Of a stretch of 64,000 nt of DNA, positions 11,701 to 20,452 are shown one piece after another. The translations under genes and the position numbers were made by a program. The number at the start of each line of letters is the position of its first letter. Positions within the stretch are counted from its first letter, which is position 1. The notes below the pieces were generated by a model, which was not told the origin of the DNA, made no database searches, and saw only the letters and a program-made list of their open reading frames with translations. Source of the DNA: Planctomyces sp. SH-PL62 (GTDB lineage Bacteria; Planctomycetota; Planctomycetia; Isosphaerales; Isosphaeraceae); the NCBI RefSeq assembly GCF_001610895.1, contig NZ_CP011273.1, positions 4,402,001 through 4,466,000 of the forward strand, read 5' to 3'.

Positions 11701-12189
11701 TCGCTGACCGGCGAATCGCCGACCAAATTGACCCTACGCCAGCCGCTGCAACTCCAGATCGCCGATGGTCGAGTCCGGCAAAGCGGACTGTCGATCCCGG
11801 TGGCCGACGTCCAGGTCAAACTTGGCGGATCCGTGGGCTTTGATAAGACCCTGGCGATGCGTGCTTCGGTCCCGATCACGCCCCGGATGCTCGGCGGCAA
11901 CGCCGCCGTCCAGCAGTTCGTCGGCGGCACTGAGATCGCCATCCCCATCGGAGGCACGATTTCCCACCCGACCATCGATCGCAACGGGCTCCGACTCGCA
12001 TTGAAGGACGCCGCCCGATCAATGGTCAGGCGAGGCGTCCAGGCCGAAGCTGGTCGCCTGATCGAGCGGGCCCTCCCCTCCGCCGCCGAAGGTCGTCGAG
12101 CGAATCCTTCCGGTGGCTCCTTCGGTCGCGACGCCCTGAAGATCCTCGAGGGCGTCGGTCGCGACCTCGCCCAGCCGGATCCGCGATGA
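8788..12189 (+). CDS. AsmA/TamB-like large envelope protein
   Basis: 1,133 residues. A basic N-terminus (PPRRLRRLL) is followed by one membrane segment (LIGVALLSISFFIVLAST). The rest is a long, low-complexity, beta-rich chain of repeating FTVSADLTDL, LSGALTRVGG and LKGHIDLAEA-type segments, as in AsmA-like proteins. The C-terminal IPIGGTISHPTID followed by an amphipathic helix is typical of the superfamily, whose members are inner-membrane-anchored periplasmic bridges for lipid transport or outer-membrane assembly. That function is inferred from architecture only. The start is ATG 8788 or 8803; AGGAAGG at 8779-8785 is close to the first and far from the second. It stands alone. Confidence 0.7.
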   Translation: MREVMQDQTVAAKPPRRLRRLLIGVALLSISFFIVLASTPTLLSTSPARGILTRQINKKLQPGRITLGGASLSWTRGLLFNDVALLDPSGKIVATAESVRTERGLLALLTSRSDYGTIWMAGATADIERRADGSVDVLDALGGLTGADEAESHAGNGGFQREGVAAGASPGLAVTVMVDGGRIRIASPELAEPITASAFDGHISIVPGKPLAAEAKLIGENCALELHADYAMGTASGNSADLSLNLQGADWPLTVHEAGVRAQGRLVGGLKADRTRGLWSARGDAVLRGFVADGPVLAGDRLALDAVTTACDVEQTTSGWSIRKLDLKSSIGQMTAVGEIPAAAGTVSRLKGHIDLAEAARLLPHRIPLRPGLVIDQGQARLDVALNLTEGTERFTVSADLTDLAATRDGRPLTLRKPVSLSGALTRVGGDIAVESFGLKAAGVQAVATGDLEHGLKVSGTIDLAVVEKQAREWIEVGALSLAGKGRMAADYRPEGGLFKARLAAELDGLRIAGLTDEPIDRDHVRIEGAADGPRGESGVPTNWRAIRLGVTAGATRANLLARTTGGVATFDLDGSTPITTPASAIASGKVTLRRSGRVLDLDAVHLVATPTDPQAASAAIALTAKGSLDLDAGRLVLIPVGPQPSAGIAVGPQGFMLTGVGKPERPMNLDAVLVGELSALDRTLAYWTQSSLWGLGGTWSGRLTGTRQADGRFQFQSRTNSPNFTMTTQHGPVGVTLAGTYSPAEDILDLSNFELATAYARLAGRGTVAEIGARRLADVTALVEPHWETLDPLVAAAVEPGARIRATVKPFHLKGSLAAGSTSQILKGMEGALAVDLASAQTFGMQVGPTPVVLRMGGGRAVFDPVSTTINNGEMEMSAQLGLDDPASIWLLVAEGSKIDGASINKAVSDDVLSYIAPVLDKAGDISGKVSLTVVGASIPLTGAGALRVDGQLVFDDVAFQPGPLASELVSLTGESPTKLTLRQPLQLQIADGRVRQSGLSIPVADVQVKLGGSVGFDKTLAMRASVPITPRMLGGNAAVQQFVGGTEIAIPIGGTISHPTIDRNGLRLALKDAARSMVRRGVQAEAGRLIERALPSAAEGRRANPSGGSFGRDALKILEGVGRDLAQPDPR

Positions 12190-12239
12190 TTCGACCTGAA
12201 CTCGAATCGGGGGACGGCCGCTACTAATTACAGAGCGTA

Positions 12240-12254
12240 ACTCCCGCGGGGAGT
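12240..12254 (+). terminator. possible terminator hairpin after the AsmA-like gene
   Basis: ACTCCC-GCG-GGGAGT forms a 6-bp stem 50 nt after the stop codon. No U-tract follows, so intrinsic termination would be weak. Confidence 0.3.
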
Positions 12255-13531
12255 CGGTGATGGAACGCACGGCGACGTCCGTGACGACCACCTCCGACGG
12301 CCCCGCCCGCCGCCTTGCGCCTCCATGAAGGAGCCGAAGGCCGCCGTCGACGAACAAGGTTCGTCGGCAAGGGGGTTGCTGGGCGTGCAGGAAATGTAGG
12401 CGATGAGGTCGGTCGACCGCATCGAATGCGACTCCCCCGCGTTACTCATCGGCGAAGCCTCGCCCTGCCCGGTGGAGGCCGGGCGTCGACCGAGCCGCAA
12501 TCCGATTCATGCCGGGGACGCGGTGTCAAGAATCGCTTCGATCCACCCTCTCGCCCCCGGCCTGGTCGGTTCCTTGGGGCTCCAGGATGTTGCATAACTG
12601 CCTCTTAGGCCGCCCGAAGCATCCAAATTGGCAACATGCCTGCACGTACGTGGCCGAGAAGGGGCTAAATTCCTGTACAATCCGCTTGCAAGCCCTCAAG
12701 GCCAGAGGCGAGAAGCTCCAGGGATCGAACACCGTCCGGCTCAGTAGCGAACTCAGCAATAAGCACCTCTGATCTTGAAGGCAAACCAAATGGCCGCCTG
12801 CCCACGGGATAGAGAAGGCCTTCCCGAACGAATCCGGACCGGCCTGCGTGGACACGGCGACATTTGTATCAGCATCTCCACCGCGACCATACGTACCATC
12901 CGCCGATCCCGAATCGGTCTGTTTATGCTGGTGAATCAAAAAAGTTCCTTGGTTTCAAGGACTTGCGTGCACTCTGAGGCTAAACACTTTTAGACCGATT
13001 TTGACTGGGTTGCGCGGGGCGGTGCGGAAAATTTCGGTACTTACCGTGTAGAAACTTGACATATCCGCTGCGGCCGCGGTAGGATCCTCAAGCAAGGGGC
13101 GAAGGATTCACGTAGCTAAGCATGCATCCAGGGCATCCCCTTCGAGGCCGTTGAATTTGACTGAAGGGTCGCTAGATGCAACCCATGGGGACGGAGTCTG
13201 GACTTGTTCAAACCACTCCTCTCGTGAGTGAGGAATTCACCCAGGGTTGACTCAGCAAACGCAGCCCTGAGCCCTGACCCGTCTCCCACGATCCGGTGAT
13301 CGGTTTCACCCGGATCAGCCCGAGTAACAAGTTCGACCAGATTAATTCGACGCCGGTTGCGGGGTTCGCAGGTGGGTTGTACCCCCTCGATTGCCGACCT
13401 GGCGTCGAAATCGGCCGGAGCGCCGGGGTCGATCCGACGAAGTCCGACTCTTGATGGGATGTCATAAGTTCGGCGCGGCTCGTCGGCCGGCGCGGCGGAG
13501 TGGGGGAGTCCCAACGATTTTGAGGATTTCC
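12255..13531. other. 1.3-kb gene-poor region before the polysaccharide locus
   Basis: No convincing gene in either strand. Visible items: an 8-bp hairpin CGACGAAC-AAG-GTTCGTCG at 12348-12366; a locally less GC-rich stretch around 12590-13080 with a TACAAT box; and a strong promoter candidate at 13056. From there to the first ATG of the sugar transferase is a leader of about 440 nt. I could not match the leader to a riboswitch class. It contains one small stem, CACTC/GAGTG, near 13215-13231. Confidence 0.5.
13056..13085 (+). promoter_or_regulatory. sigma70-type promoter candidate for the polysaccharide locus
   Basis: A perfect TTGACA (13056-13061) is separated by 18 bp from TAGGAT (13080-13085). 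It is the best-looking promoter seen in the window by eye. Initiation near 13092 would give a leader of about 440 nt before the sugar transferase start at 13532. Confidence 0.5.
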
Positions 13532-14263
13532 ATGAAAATTCAAGCACACCGAGCGATCACACGGCTCGGCCACCGTTCCGTGAAAAGATTTGCGGAGATG
13601 CTTCTGTCGGCGGCCCTGCTTTGCCTCTCATGCCCGGCTATGCTTCTCGCGATGCTCGCCGTTCGCATCACGTCGCCCGGCCCCGCCCTGTACTTCCAGG
13701 AGAGGTTGGGGCTTCGTGGCCGTCGTATTATGATCTGTAAGATCCGGACCATGACCTTGAACTGCGAGCGCGAGTCCGGAGCGGTCTGGTCGACGCCCGG
13801 TGATCCCAGAGTCACTCCGATCGGGCGGTTTCTGAGACGCGTTCACCTCGACGAGCTGCCCCAGCTGGTCAACGTCCTTCGAGGCGACATGAGCCTCGTC
13901 GGCCCGCGCCCCGAGCGTCCCGAGATCGTGGCCCAGATCGAACGAGCTCTGCCCCACTATCGCCGCAGGCTCGAGGTCAGGCCTGGTCTGACCGGGCTGG
14001 CTCAGGTGCTCCAACCTCCAGACACAGATCTTGGGAGCGTGCAACGGAAGCTCGAGCTCGATCTGCAGTACATGGAGCAGGAGAGCTGGATCATGGACGT
14101 CAAGATTCTCCTGGCCACCCCCCTGCATATGATCAACTATCCCAGCCGGAGCATCGCACGGTTCTTGCAGGTCTCGCTCGACGACCTGGACGCTCCGGCA
14201 AGCTTGGCGGTGAGCGATTCGGCATCCGACGGCGTTCATGTGCAGGCGACCTACGCGAGTTGA
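13532..14263 (+). CDS. Undecaprenyl-phosphate sugar-phosphate transferase (bacterial sugar transferase family)
   Basis: Starts the lipid-linked repeat unit by moving a sugar-1-phosphate from a nucleotide sugar onto undecaprenyl phosphate at the inner membrane. ATG 13532 has GAGGA five bases upstream; the frame is open further back but that segment is not family-like. The 243-residue protein has one N-terminal hydrophobic helix (LLSAALLCLSCPAMLLAMLAV) and then the catalytic domain with KIRTM, HLDELPQLVNVLRGDMSLVGPRP and RPGLTGLAQV. It is the short, single-helix form, lacking the extra N-terminal helices of WbaP. The specific sugar cannot be inferred. It is the first gene of the polysaccharide locus. 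Confidence 0.92.
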   Translation: MKIQAHRAITRLGHRSVKRFAEMLLSAALLCLSCPAMLLAMLAVRITSPGPALYFQERLGLRGRRIMICKIRTMTLNCERESGAVWSTPGDPRVTPIGRFLRRVHLDELPQLVNVLRGDMSLVGPRPERPEIVAQIERALPHYRRRLEVRPGLTGLAQVLQPPDTDLGSVQRKLELDLQYMEQESWIMDVKILLATPLHMINYPSRSIARFLQVSLDDLDAPASLAVSDSASDGVHVQATYAS

Positions 14264-14398
14264 TGGGGCGACGCCTCGGCGCCCCAACCCCGTCGGCCTA
14301 AGGCCGCAACGCTCGAGGCGCCGGGATCGACGTGACTCAGCCTGATCAGGTGGCGATGCCTGCGTCGCCTTGCAGATGGATCATCGGAGCGATGCGAG

Positions 14399-16666
14399 AT
14401 GGGAACGCCGGGACCAAACGCCTTGCATGCCGAGGAGCTGCCGACGGTGCTTCCCAGACGGGAAGAAGCGGTCGCTCACGGCGAGATGATGATCCCCGTC
14501 GATCGGATCGCTCAGAGATCCGTCGCCGTCCCCTCGAACCTGGAGCCTGCTCCGGGGACGACGGACGCGCCGGACCTGATCGGGCTGCTGCGAGCCTTAC
14601 GCCGACGTTGGCGGCTCGCCTTCCTCGGCGGACTGAGCTGCGCTTCACTCGCCGCGGCTGCCGCCTTCTATTACCTACCCTCGCCGAAGTATACGACCAG
14701 TTCACTCGTCCATGTGGCCGAGAAGCGTCCCCGCGAGATCTTCGAAACTCGTGAAAGCGACGTCGGGTACCGGACCTACCAGGAGACACAGCTCATCCTG
14801 GTTAAGAGCCGTAAGGTCCTGGAAGCCGCCATCGCCCCTCCTGCGATCGCCGCCCTCCCGATCGTGAGGAACTCGGTCGACCCGATCGAGTGGCTCTCCC
14901 AGCAGGTTCAGGTCGAGTTCCCGCGCGGTTCGGAGATCCTCTCCATATCGATCACCGCAAACGGTCCCCCCAGCGACCTCTCGATGCTGGTCAATTCGGT
15001 CACCGAGGCCTATCTCTCCCAAATCGTGGAGCAAGACCGTCTCGAACGGGTCGCGAGGTTCGAGCGGTTGAAGGGCCTGTTCAGCGATTATCAAAAAGAT
15101 CTCAGCGGCAAGCGGGCGAAGTTCAAGGAGTTGGCCGGCTCGGTCGGGACCAGCGATAAGACGGCATCGGCCGTCAGGCAGCAGATGATGGTCGAGCACC
15201 TCGGTCTCGCCCGTCAGGAGTTGATGCGGCTCCAATCAGACGTACGCAGGTCGCAGGCGAGGTTGAACGTACTGAAGTCTCAGCCGACGGTCGCGACGAC
15301 TTCGAACCAGGATTTCGCCTCGGTAGAGGTCAGGGAAGCGACGTCGCCGGACCCCAAGATGATGTTGATTCAGGATCGAATCTCTGAGCTTCGAGGCCGG
15401 CAGGCGAGACTCAGCCGAAACGCCCGGAAGGGAAACGCCGACCCGGCCGCCCAGGCGCTGGAACGCGAGATCAAGCAACTGGCCAGGACGCTCGAGTCAC
15501 ATCGCAATACTGCTCAAAGGGCCCTCTCGGCGGAACCTGAACGATTCGAGTCCTCTCCGGTTCAGGATACGCGTTCGCGAGAAGTCGAGGAGTATCTCGA
15601 CATCTTGCGTGAACAAGAGAAAAGCCTGGTCCAGGAGATCGCCGGTCTGGAATCCCAGATGTCGTCATTGAACGTCAAGACGATGGACGTCCATTGGCTG
15701 GATGAGGAGATTGAGGTCGCGTCCTCGACAGCGAAGACGGTCGGGGCCGAGGTGCAGTCGATGACCGTGGAAATGCAGGCCCCTCCCCGGATTCGGCTCA
15801 TCGAGAAGGCTTCGATCCCGACCCTCAGCGATCCGATGAAGCGTTATAAGCTCAGCGGGGCGGCTGGAGCTGGAGCCCTCGTCGCCTTCCTCGGATGCCT
15901 CTCACTCTTAGAGTTCCGGAGCCGGAAAGTCGACATGCCGGATGAGGTCTCGGATCGTCTCGGCTTGCGTATTATCGGGGACCTCCCGAGGTTGGATCAC
16001 GCCCGCCTGGATGATCCGAGCGGCCGTGACCGAGACCGACTCGTTCAATCGATCGATGCGGTGCGGACGATGCTCCTGAGCGTGGAGAGGCAACATTCAT
16101 TCCAGGTCGTCATGGTTACCAGTGCTACGAAAGGTGAAGGCAAAACTTCGCTCTCGTGCCACTTGGCAACCAGTCTGGCACGAGCGGGTCGAAGAACGCT
16201 TCTCATCGATTGCGACCTACGAAAGCCTTCACTCCACGAGATCTTCGAGGTCCCCTCGGAGCCCGGATTGTGCGAGGTGCTGAGCGGCGAGATCGGATGG
16301 GAGGGCGTCGTGCGGGAAACCGAGGTCCGCGATCTTTCCCTGATCCTGGCCGGACGGTGTAATCCCGAAGCGATCGAATTGCTACCGCGCCAACCATTGC
16401 CCGATCTCATCATCGCGCTTCGTGAGCAATATGAATTCATCATCGTCGATTCCTCCCCTGTCCTTCTGGTGACCGATACTCTGATCATCAGTCAACACAT
16501 AGACGCCGTGCTTTTCAGCGTCCTCCGCGATGTGAGCCAACTCCCCCAGATTCGCGCCGCCTTTGACTGGCTGACCTCGATGGGAGTGAGAATTCTGGGT
16601 GCGGTCGTCTCGGGCGTTCCCGCCGGATCAAAGCACAACTACGGATCCTACCCCGGGCCCAAATGA
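14399..16666 (+). CDS. Fused polysaccharide co-polymerase and tyrosine autokinase (Wzz/BY-kinase)
   Basis: One 755-residue chain joins a Wzz-type chain-length regulator to a bacterial tyrosine kinase. Two membrane helices (about residues 77-97 and 487-505) bracket a long periplasmic region rich in coiled coil. The cytoplasmic kinase has Walker A SATKGEGKTS near 574, the Walker A' LLIDCDLRKPS near 601 and Walker B FIIVDSSP near 681. BY-kinases set polymer length and export by cycles of tail phosphorylation. Here the tail is short, with only two tyrosines (NYGSY) rather than the usual cluster. It lies 135 nt after the sugar transferase. Confidence 0.9.
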   Translation: MGTPGPNALHAEELPTVLPRREEAVAHGEMMIPVDRIAQRSVAVPSNLEPAPGTTDAPDLIGLLRALRRRWRLAFLGGLSCASLAAAAAFYYLPSPKYTTSSLVHVAEKRPREIFETRESDVGYRTYQETQLILVKSRKVLEAAIAPPAIAALPIVRNSVDPIEWLSQQVQVEFPRGSEILSISITANGPPSDLSMLVNSVTEAYLSQIVEQDRLERVARFERLKGLFSDYQKDLSGKRAKFKELAGSVGTSDKTASAVRQQMMVEHLGLARQELMRLQSDVRRSQARLNVLKSQPTVATTSNQDFASVEVREATSPDPKMMLIQDRISELRGRQARLSRNARKGNADPAAQALEREIKQLARTLESHRNTAQRALSAEPERFESSPVQDTRSREVEEYLDILREQEKSLVQEIAGLESQMSSLNVKTMDVHWLDEEIEVASSTAKTVGAEVQSMTVEMQAPPRIRLIEKASIPTLSDPMKRYKLSGAAGAGALVAFLGCLSLLEFRSRKVDMPDEVSDRLGLRIIGDLPRLDHARLDDPSGRDRDRLVQSIDAVRTMLLSVERQHSFQVVMVTSATKGEGKTSLSCHLATSLARAGRRTLLIDCDLRKPSLHEIFEVPSEPGLCEVLSGEIGWEGVVRETEVRDLSLILAGRCNPEAIELLPRQPLPDLIIALREQYEFIIVDSSPVLLVTDTLIISQHIDAVLFSVLRDVSQLPQIRAAFDWLTSMGVRILGAVVSGVPAGSKHNYGSYPGPK

Positions 16667-16879
16667 GCGACGAGGGTCCGCAGACAGGATATCTTTCCGG
16701 ATCGCCCACGAGCTTAGCCCCTCGAGCACCAAGTTCAAAATGATTGGACGAGCGGGTCCGGGGTTCGCTCTCAAGTCACGAATCAACTGAGCAGGTTATC
16801 GTGGCTATATTGAAACCGTCGCAATCGCCCGAAACCCGTCCGAATGCAAAATCGACCCGCCCGCCTCCATGAGGGTGTG

Positions 16880-17953
16880 ATGACAGATCCGTCCCCCAGT
16901 CCTGATGTCGTCGAAGTTTCCGTTTCTCAGGTTTCTGGGACCGCTGGAATCGATCCTGATTTCAATTCGTTCGATCGCTTGCTCGGACCGGCCCATCTTA
17001 GTCAGCGGTTGAAGATGCTTGGCGTCCTGGAACAAGGCCTCCGCCACATTCCTTATATTCTAGTCGCGCGTCGTCAAGGACGTATTGTCGGCTACCTAGG
17101 CGTCGCCCATGTGAAGAGTCTAATCTTCGGCGGATTTCTCGTGAGTCTCCCTTACGTCAATACGGCGGGAGTGATCGCCGAAGATTCCGATGTCGCCTAT
17201 CAGTTGGTCGACCGCGCGGTCAAGCTGGCCGATCGATTGGCGGTTCGGTATCTAGAGCTGAGGCACGAAAGGCCGATAGTCCACCCCGCGCTCGCCACTG
17301 CATTGACGAGCAAGGTTCATATGCGACTGGAACTCCCCGATGATGTCGATCGTCTGTGGAATCAGCTCAAATCCAAGGTCCGCAACCTGGTAAGGAAAGG
17401 AAGAAGTCACGGATTCTCAGTTTCCTGGGGACGGGAAGAGTCTCTTCTCGATTTCTACCGCGTCTTCAGCGCGAACATGCGCGATTTGGGAACTCCCGTT
17501 TACAGCCCTCGACTTTTCAGCTCGCTACTTCGCCACTTCGAGGATGGGGCCGAGATCTGCATCGTTCGTGACGGAGTACGCGTTCTGGCGGCCGCCCTCC
17601 TGCTCCACGGCGACGGAATCACCGAAGTCCCAAGCGCCAGCTCCCTTAGGCGTTACAATTCGACGAACGCCAACATGCTGATGTACTGGCATTTGCTCGC
17701 CCGGGCAGTGGAACGAGGGCAGACCAGGTTCGACTTCGGGAGATCGAGCGTAGATAGCAACACTTACCGTTTCAAAACACAGTGGGGGGCCGTCGCGGCT
17801 CCCGCAGTGTGGCAATACTACCTGCGGGATCAGTCGAGTCAGCCCATGCGTCCTGAAAACGAGGGGTTTCGGGCGTTGGTCAGTATCTGGCGACGGCTGC
17901 CCGTCCGCGTCACCAACGCCCTCGGCCCGGCCATCGTTCGGGGGATCCCATGA
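16880..17953 (+). CDS. FemAB-like GNAT acyltransferase
   Basis: About 357 residues. I use ATG 16880 because GAGGG precedes it; an upstream ATG (16844) is in frame. The protein fits the FemAB-like/GNAT fold: an N-terminal lobe with ILVARRQGRIVGYLGVAHV, then the KSKVRNLVRKGRSHGFSV helix characteristic of FemAB-like proteins. The C-terminal lobe has DGVRVLAAALLLHGDGI and RFDFGRSSVDSNTYRFKTQWG. Relatives occur in PEP-CTERM/exosortase-linked polysaccharide clusters, where they are presumed to add aminoacyl or acyl groups to sugars or peptides. The stop overlaps the next start (ATGA), indicating translational coupling. Confidence 0.82.
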   Translation: MTDPSPSPDVVEVSVSQVSGTAGIDPDFNSFDRLLGPAHLSQRLKMLGVLEQGLRHIPYILVARRQGRIVGYLGVAHVKSLIFGGFLVSLPYVNTAGVIAEDSDVAYQLVDRAVKLADRLAVRYLELRHERPIVHPALATALTSKVHMRLELPDDVDRLWNQLKSKVRNLVRKGRSHGFSVSWGREESLLDFYRVFSANMRDLGTPVYSPRLFSSLLRHFEDGAEICIVRDGVRVLAAALLLHGDGITEVPSASSLRRYNSTNANMLMYWHLLARAVERGQTRFDFGRSSVDSNTYRFKTQWGAVAAPAVWQYYLRDQSSQPMRPENEGFRALVSIWRRLPVRVTNALGPAIVRGIP

Positions 17954-18999
17954 GTTATTCCGCAAGTTCACAGACTGGGACGATTGCGGCCGGTGAGTTG
18001 TCGCCGATTAACTCGAGATTGGTTACCCCGATCGACCTTCCCGAAATGATCGCGGAGTCAACCGAGCAGCGAGTAGCTCCTTCAACGAACGAAAAGAGTC
18101 CCCGCGTGAGTATCGGACTCGCCGTTTTCAACGGCGAATCATTTCTCACGGAGACGGTGGAGGCCTTCATCGCCCAAACCTTCTCGGATTTTGAATTGAT
18201 CATTTCCGACAACGCGTCGACGGATGGCACGCCAACAATCGCGAAGGCGTTCGCAGCCAGGGACTCACGGATTCGCTATCACGTCAATGTCAGGAACCTA
18301 GGACTGGCCGGCAATCACAACATCGTCGTTCACATGGCGCGAGGGGCGTACTTCAAGTGGGCGGCCGCCGATGACGTGTGCTTGCCGAACTACCTGGCTC
18401 GTTGTGTTCAGGTACTCGACGAGGATCCCAGCGTGGTCCTCACTTATCCGCGAACCCAATTCATCGACGCCGATGGATTACACCTCGACATCGAGGATCC
18501 CGGCTGGCATTTGGTCTCGGATTCACCCGCCGAGCGGCTTCGTCGCATTCTCGCCTCAAGACTCTGGATGAACGCGATCGCCGGATTAGTGAGGATAAAC
18601 GCGCTACGAAAGACCCGCCTGATGCCGGCCTACAGCGGCGGTGACTATCGGGTCCTGGCAGAGTTAAGCCTGTTTGGCAAGATCCACGAAATTCCCGAGA
18701 CTTTGTTCTTGCGAAGACTCCATGCGGACGCCTCAAGCCAGCATGGTACGAGTGGTACGAACCCCGACCGCCTATGGTTCAATCGATACATGACTGGGAC
18801 CGAAACTTCCAGGTCTTCCCCTCAATGGCGTATCAATATCGACCATTTTCGCACCATTACATGCTCTCGCCTTACTCTCCGACAGAAAGCATCTCTGATA
18901 GGTACTCTTCTTCGCCGCACTCGGTGGGACCGCGACCGCCTGGTACTGGAATTAACGGAGGCGATCCCAGCGTATTTTAGGCGTCTTGAACGACGATGA
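17950..18999 (+). CDS. Glycosyltransferase family 2
   Basis: 349 residues, starting at ATG 17950 inside the upstream stop. After a nonconserved N-terminus of about 45 residues comes a GT-A fold: VSIGLAVFNGESFL, LIISDNASTDGT, then KWAAADDVCLP supplying the metal-binding acidic pair. The C-terminal half is variable, with no membrane helices. It would add one sugar to the lipid-linked repeat unit on the cytoplasmic side. The donor and acceptor cannot be predicted. GC content falls noticeably in this gene compared with the left end of the window. Confidence 0.88.
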   Translation: MSYSASSQTGTIAAGELSPINSRLVTPIDLPEMIAESTEQRVAPSTNEKSPRVSIGLAVFNGESFLTETVEAFIAQTFSDFELIISDNASTDGTPTIAKAFAARDSRIRYHVNVRNLGLAGNHNIVVHMARGAYFKWAAADDVCLPNYLARCVQVLDEDPSVVLTYPRTQFIDADGLHLDIEDPGWHLVSDSPAERLRRILASRLWMNAIAGLVRINALRKTRLMPAYSGGDYRVLAELSLFGKIHEIPETLFLRRLHADASSQHGTSGTNPDRLWFNRYMTGTETSRSSPQWRINIDHFRTITCSRLTLRQKASLIGTLLRRTRWDRDRLVLELTEAIPAYFRRLERR

Positions 19000-19049
19000 T
19001 AAGCAGGGCCGTCGCGCAGAGGTGAACAGCCTGGACAGTCTGGCACAGC

Positions 19050-19135
19050 GGGAGTAATCGGCTACGCTCGTGAGGGCCGTCGAACCTGGGGCCTCGCGCG
19101 TCGAGGGCCGATCCGGCGGGGTTTGCGGGCACGTC
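19050..19135 (+). repeat. relic of the 5' end of an ISAs1-type element
   Basis: The stretch starting ATCGGCTACGCTCGTGAGG and containing GGGGCCTCGCG is shared with 22895 and 37677, where it leads into an ISAs1-like transposase start. Here only the untranslated leader remains. It lies just before the C-methyltransferase gene and may have brought or replaced its promoter. Confidence 0.55.
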
Positions 19136-19172
19136 GGCGCTCATAGCCGATACAAAGTAAAGGAATCGAACA

Positions 19173-20405
19173 ATGGCCTGTCGCTGCAGATTCTGCGGAG
19201 CGAGCCTTCGCCACAAGTTCGTCGACTTGGGTATGTCGCCGCTCTGCGAGAGTTACGTGAGCCTCGATCAAATCAATCGAATGGAGAGGTTTTATCCACT
19301 CGTCGCGTACACTTGCTCGGAATGCTACCTGGTTCAGCTTGAAGCTTACGTTAGCGCAGACCAGATATTCAGCGAATATGCATATTTCTCCTCTTACTCG
19401 GACAGTTGGGTAGAGCACGCTCGCAGGTATGTTGATCAAATGCTCGATCGATTTGCTTTAGATGTGCACAGCCGTGTCGTCGAGTTGGCTAGCAACGACG
19501 GTTATCTGCTTCAGCATTTCGTCGCCCGCGGCATCCCATCTCTTGGTGTGGAACCGGCAGCGAATGTAGCCGAAGTCGCCGTTTCCAAAGGCGTACCGAC
19601 GCTTGTCGAATTCTTCGGTCTGGCGACTGCTCAAGCCCTAGTCGCAGAGGGAATGAAGGCCGACCTGCTCATTGGAAACAATGTGCTCGCCCAAGTCCCC
19701 GACCTCAATGATTTCGTTGGAGGAATGAAGTTTCTTCTAAATGCTAGAGGCGTGATCACCCTAGAGTTCCCCCATCTATTGAATCTGATGGCCGAGAACC
19801 AATTCGACACGATCTATCATGAGCACTTCTGCTACTTCTCCTTCACAACGTTCGTCAACATCTTCGCCGCACATGGCCTCCTCGTGTTTGACGTCGAGGA
19901 ATTGCCCACCCACGGCGGTTCGCTGCGGATATACGCTTGCCACGCCGGGGATCTTTCCAAGCCCGTCGAACCGCGTGTGGGGGAGTTGCTTAAAAGGGAG
20001 ACTGCACGAGGCTGGGATAACCTAGGCGCCTACGGCACGTTCAGTGAAAAGGTCAAGGAAACCAAACGGAAGCTTCTGAGCTTTCTGATCAAAGCGAAGG
20101 GTGAAGGTAGAACCGTAGCCGGCTACGGCGCTCCGGGCAAAGGTAATACGCTGTTGAACTACTGTGGGATCCGGACGGATTTTCTGGATTACACTGTAGA
20201 TCGGAACATTTACAAGCAGGGCAAATTCCTGCCGGGCACGCATATTCCGATTTTCGCACCCGAGAAGCTCATGGAAACGAGACCGGACTATGTGCTGATC
20301 CTACCCTGGAACATCAAGGATGAGATCATGAGCCAGCACTCGTACATACGCCAATGGGGCGGCCGCTTCGTCGTGCCGATTCCCGAAGTGCATGTCTTCG
20401 ACTGA
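19173..20405 (+). CDS. NDP-sugar C-methyltransferase (SAM-dependent, NovU/TylCIII-like)
   Basis: 410 residues with the three-part architecture of sugar C-methyltransferases. There is an N-terminal zinc-binding domain (CRFCGASL ... CSECYLVQ, four cysteines). The central SAM-binding domain has VVELASNDGYLLQHF, GVEPAANVAE and NNVLAQVPD. The C-terminal domain has NFVDYHEHFCYFS-like YHEHFCYFS, PTHGGSLRIY, GYGAPGKGNTLLNYCGI and LPWNIKDEI. The family adds a methyl branch to NDP-4-keto-6-deoxysugars. This supports a branched sugar in the polymer together with RfbF at 30742, though the dehydratase step is absent from the window. GC content is clearly lower than the surrounding IS DNA. An ISAs1 relic lies directly upstream. 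Confidence 0.9.
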   Translation: MACRCRFCGASLRHKFVDLGMSPLCESYVSLDQINRMERFYPLVAYTCSECYLVQLEAYVSADQIFSEYAYFSSYSDSWVEHARRYVDQMLDRFALDVHSRVVELASNDGYLLQHFVARGIPSLGVEPAANVAEVAVSKGVPTLVEFFGLATAQALVAEGMKADLLIGNNVLAQVPDLNDFVGGMKFLLNARGVITLEFPHLLNLMAENQFDTIYHEHFCYFSFTTFVNIFAAHGLLVFDVEELPTHGGSLRIYACHAGDLSKPVEPRVGELLKRETARGWDNLGAYGTFSEKVKETKRKLLSFLIKAKGEGRTVAGYGAPGKGNTLLNYCGIRTDFLDYTVDRNIYKQGKFLPGTHIPIFAPEKLMETRPDYVLILPWNIKDEIMSQHSYIRQWGGRFVVPIPEVHVFD

Positions 20406-20452
20406 TCGAACTCTGAATGAATATCTAGAGCCGTAGCGAAGAGGTAAACGGC

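Noticed and set aside
12019-12357. Leftward LFVDGGLRLL-like segment recalling the C-terminus of DUF1559 proteins
   Set aside because: Only a few residues agree, and the frame overlaps the end of the AsmA-like gene. Not enough for a call.
13086-13531. Known riboswitch in the long leader
   Set aside because: I could not match it to any class whose core motifs I know. Only a short stem is evident.
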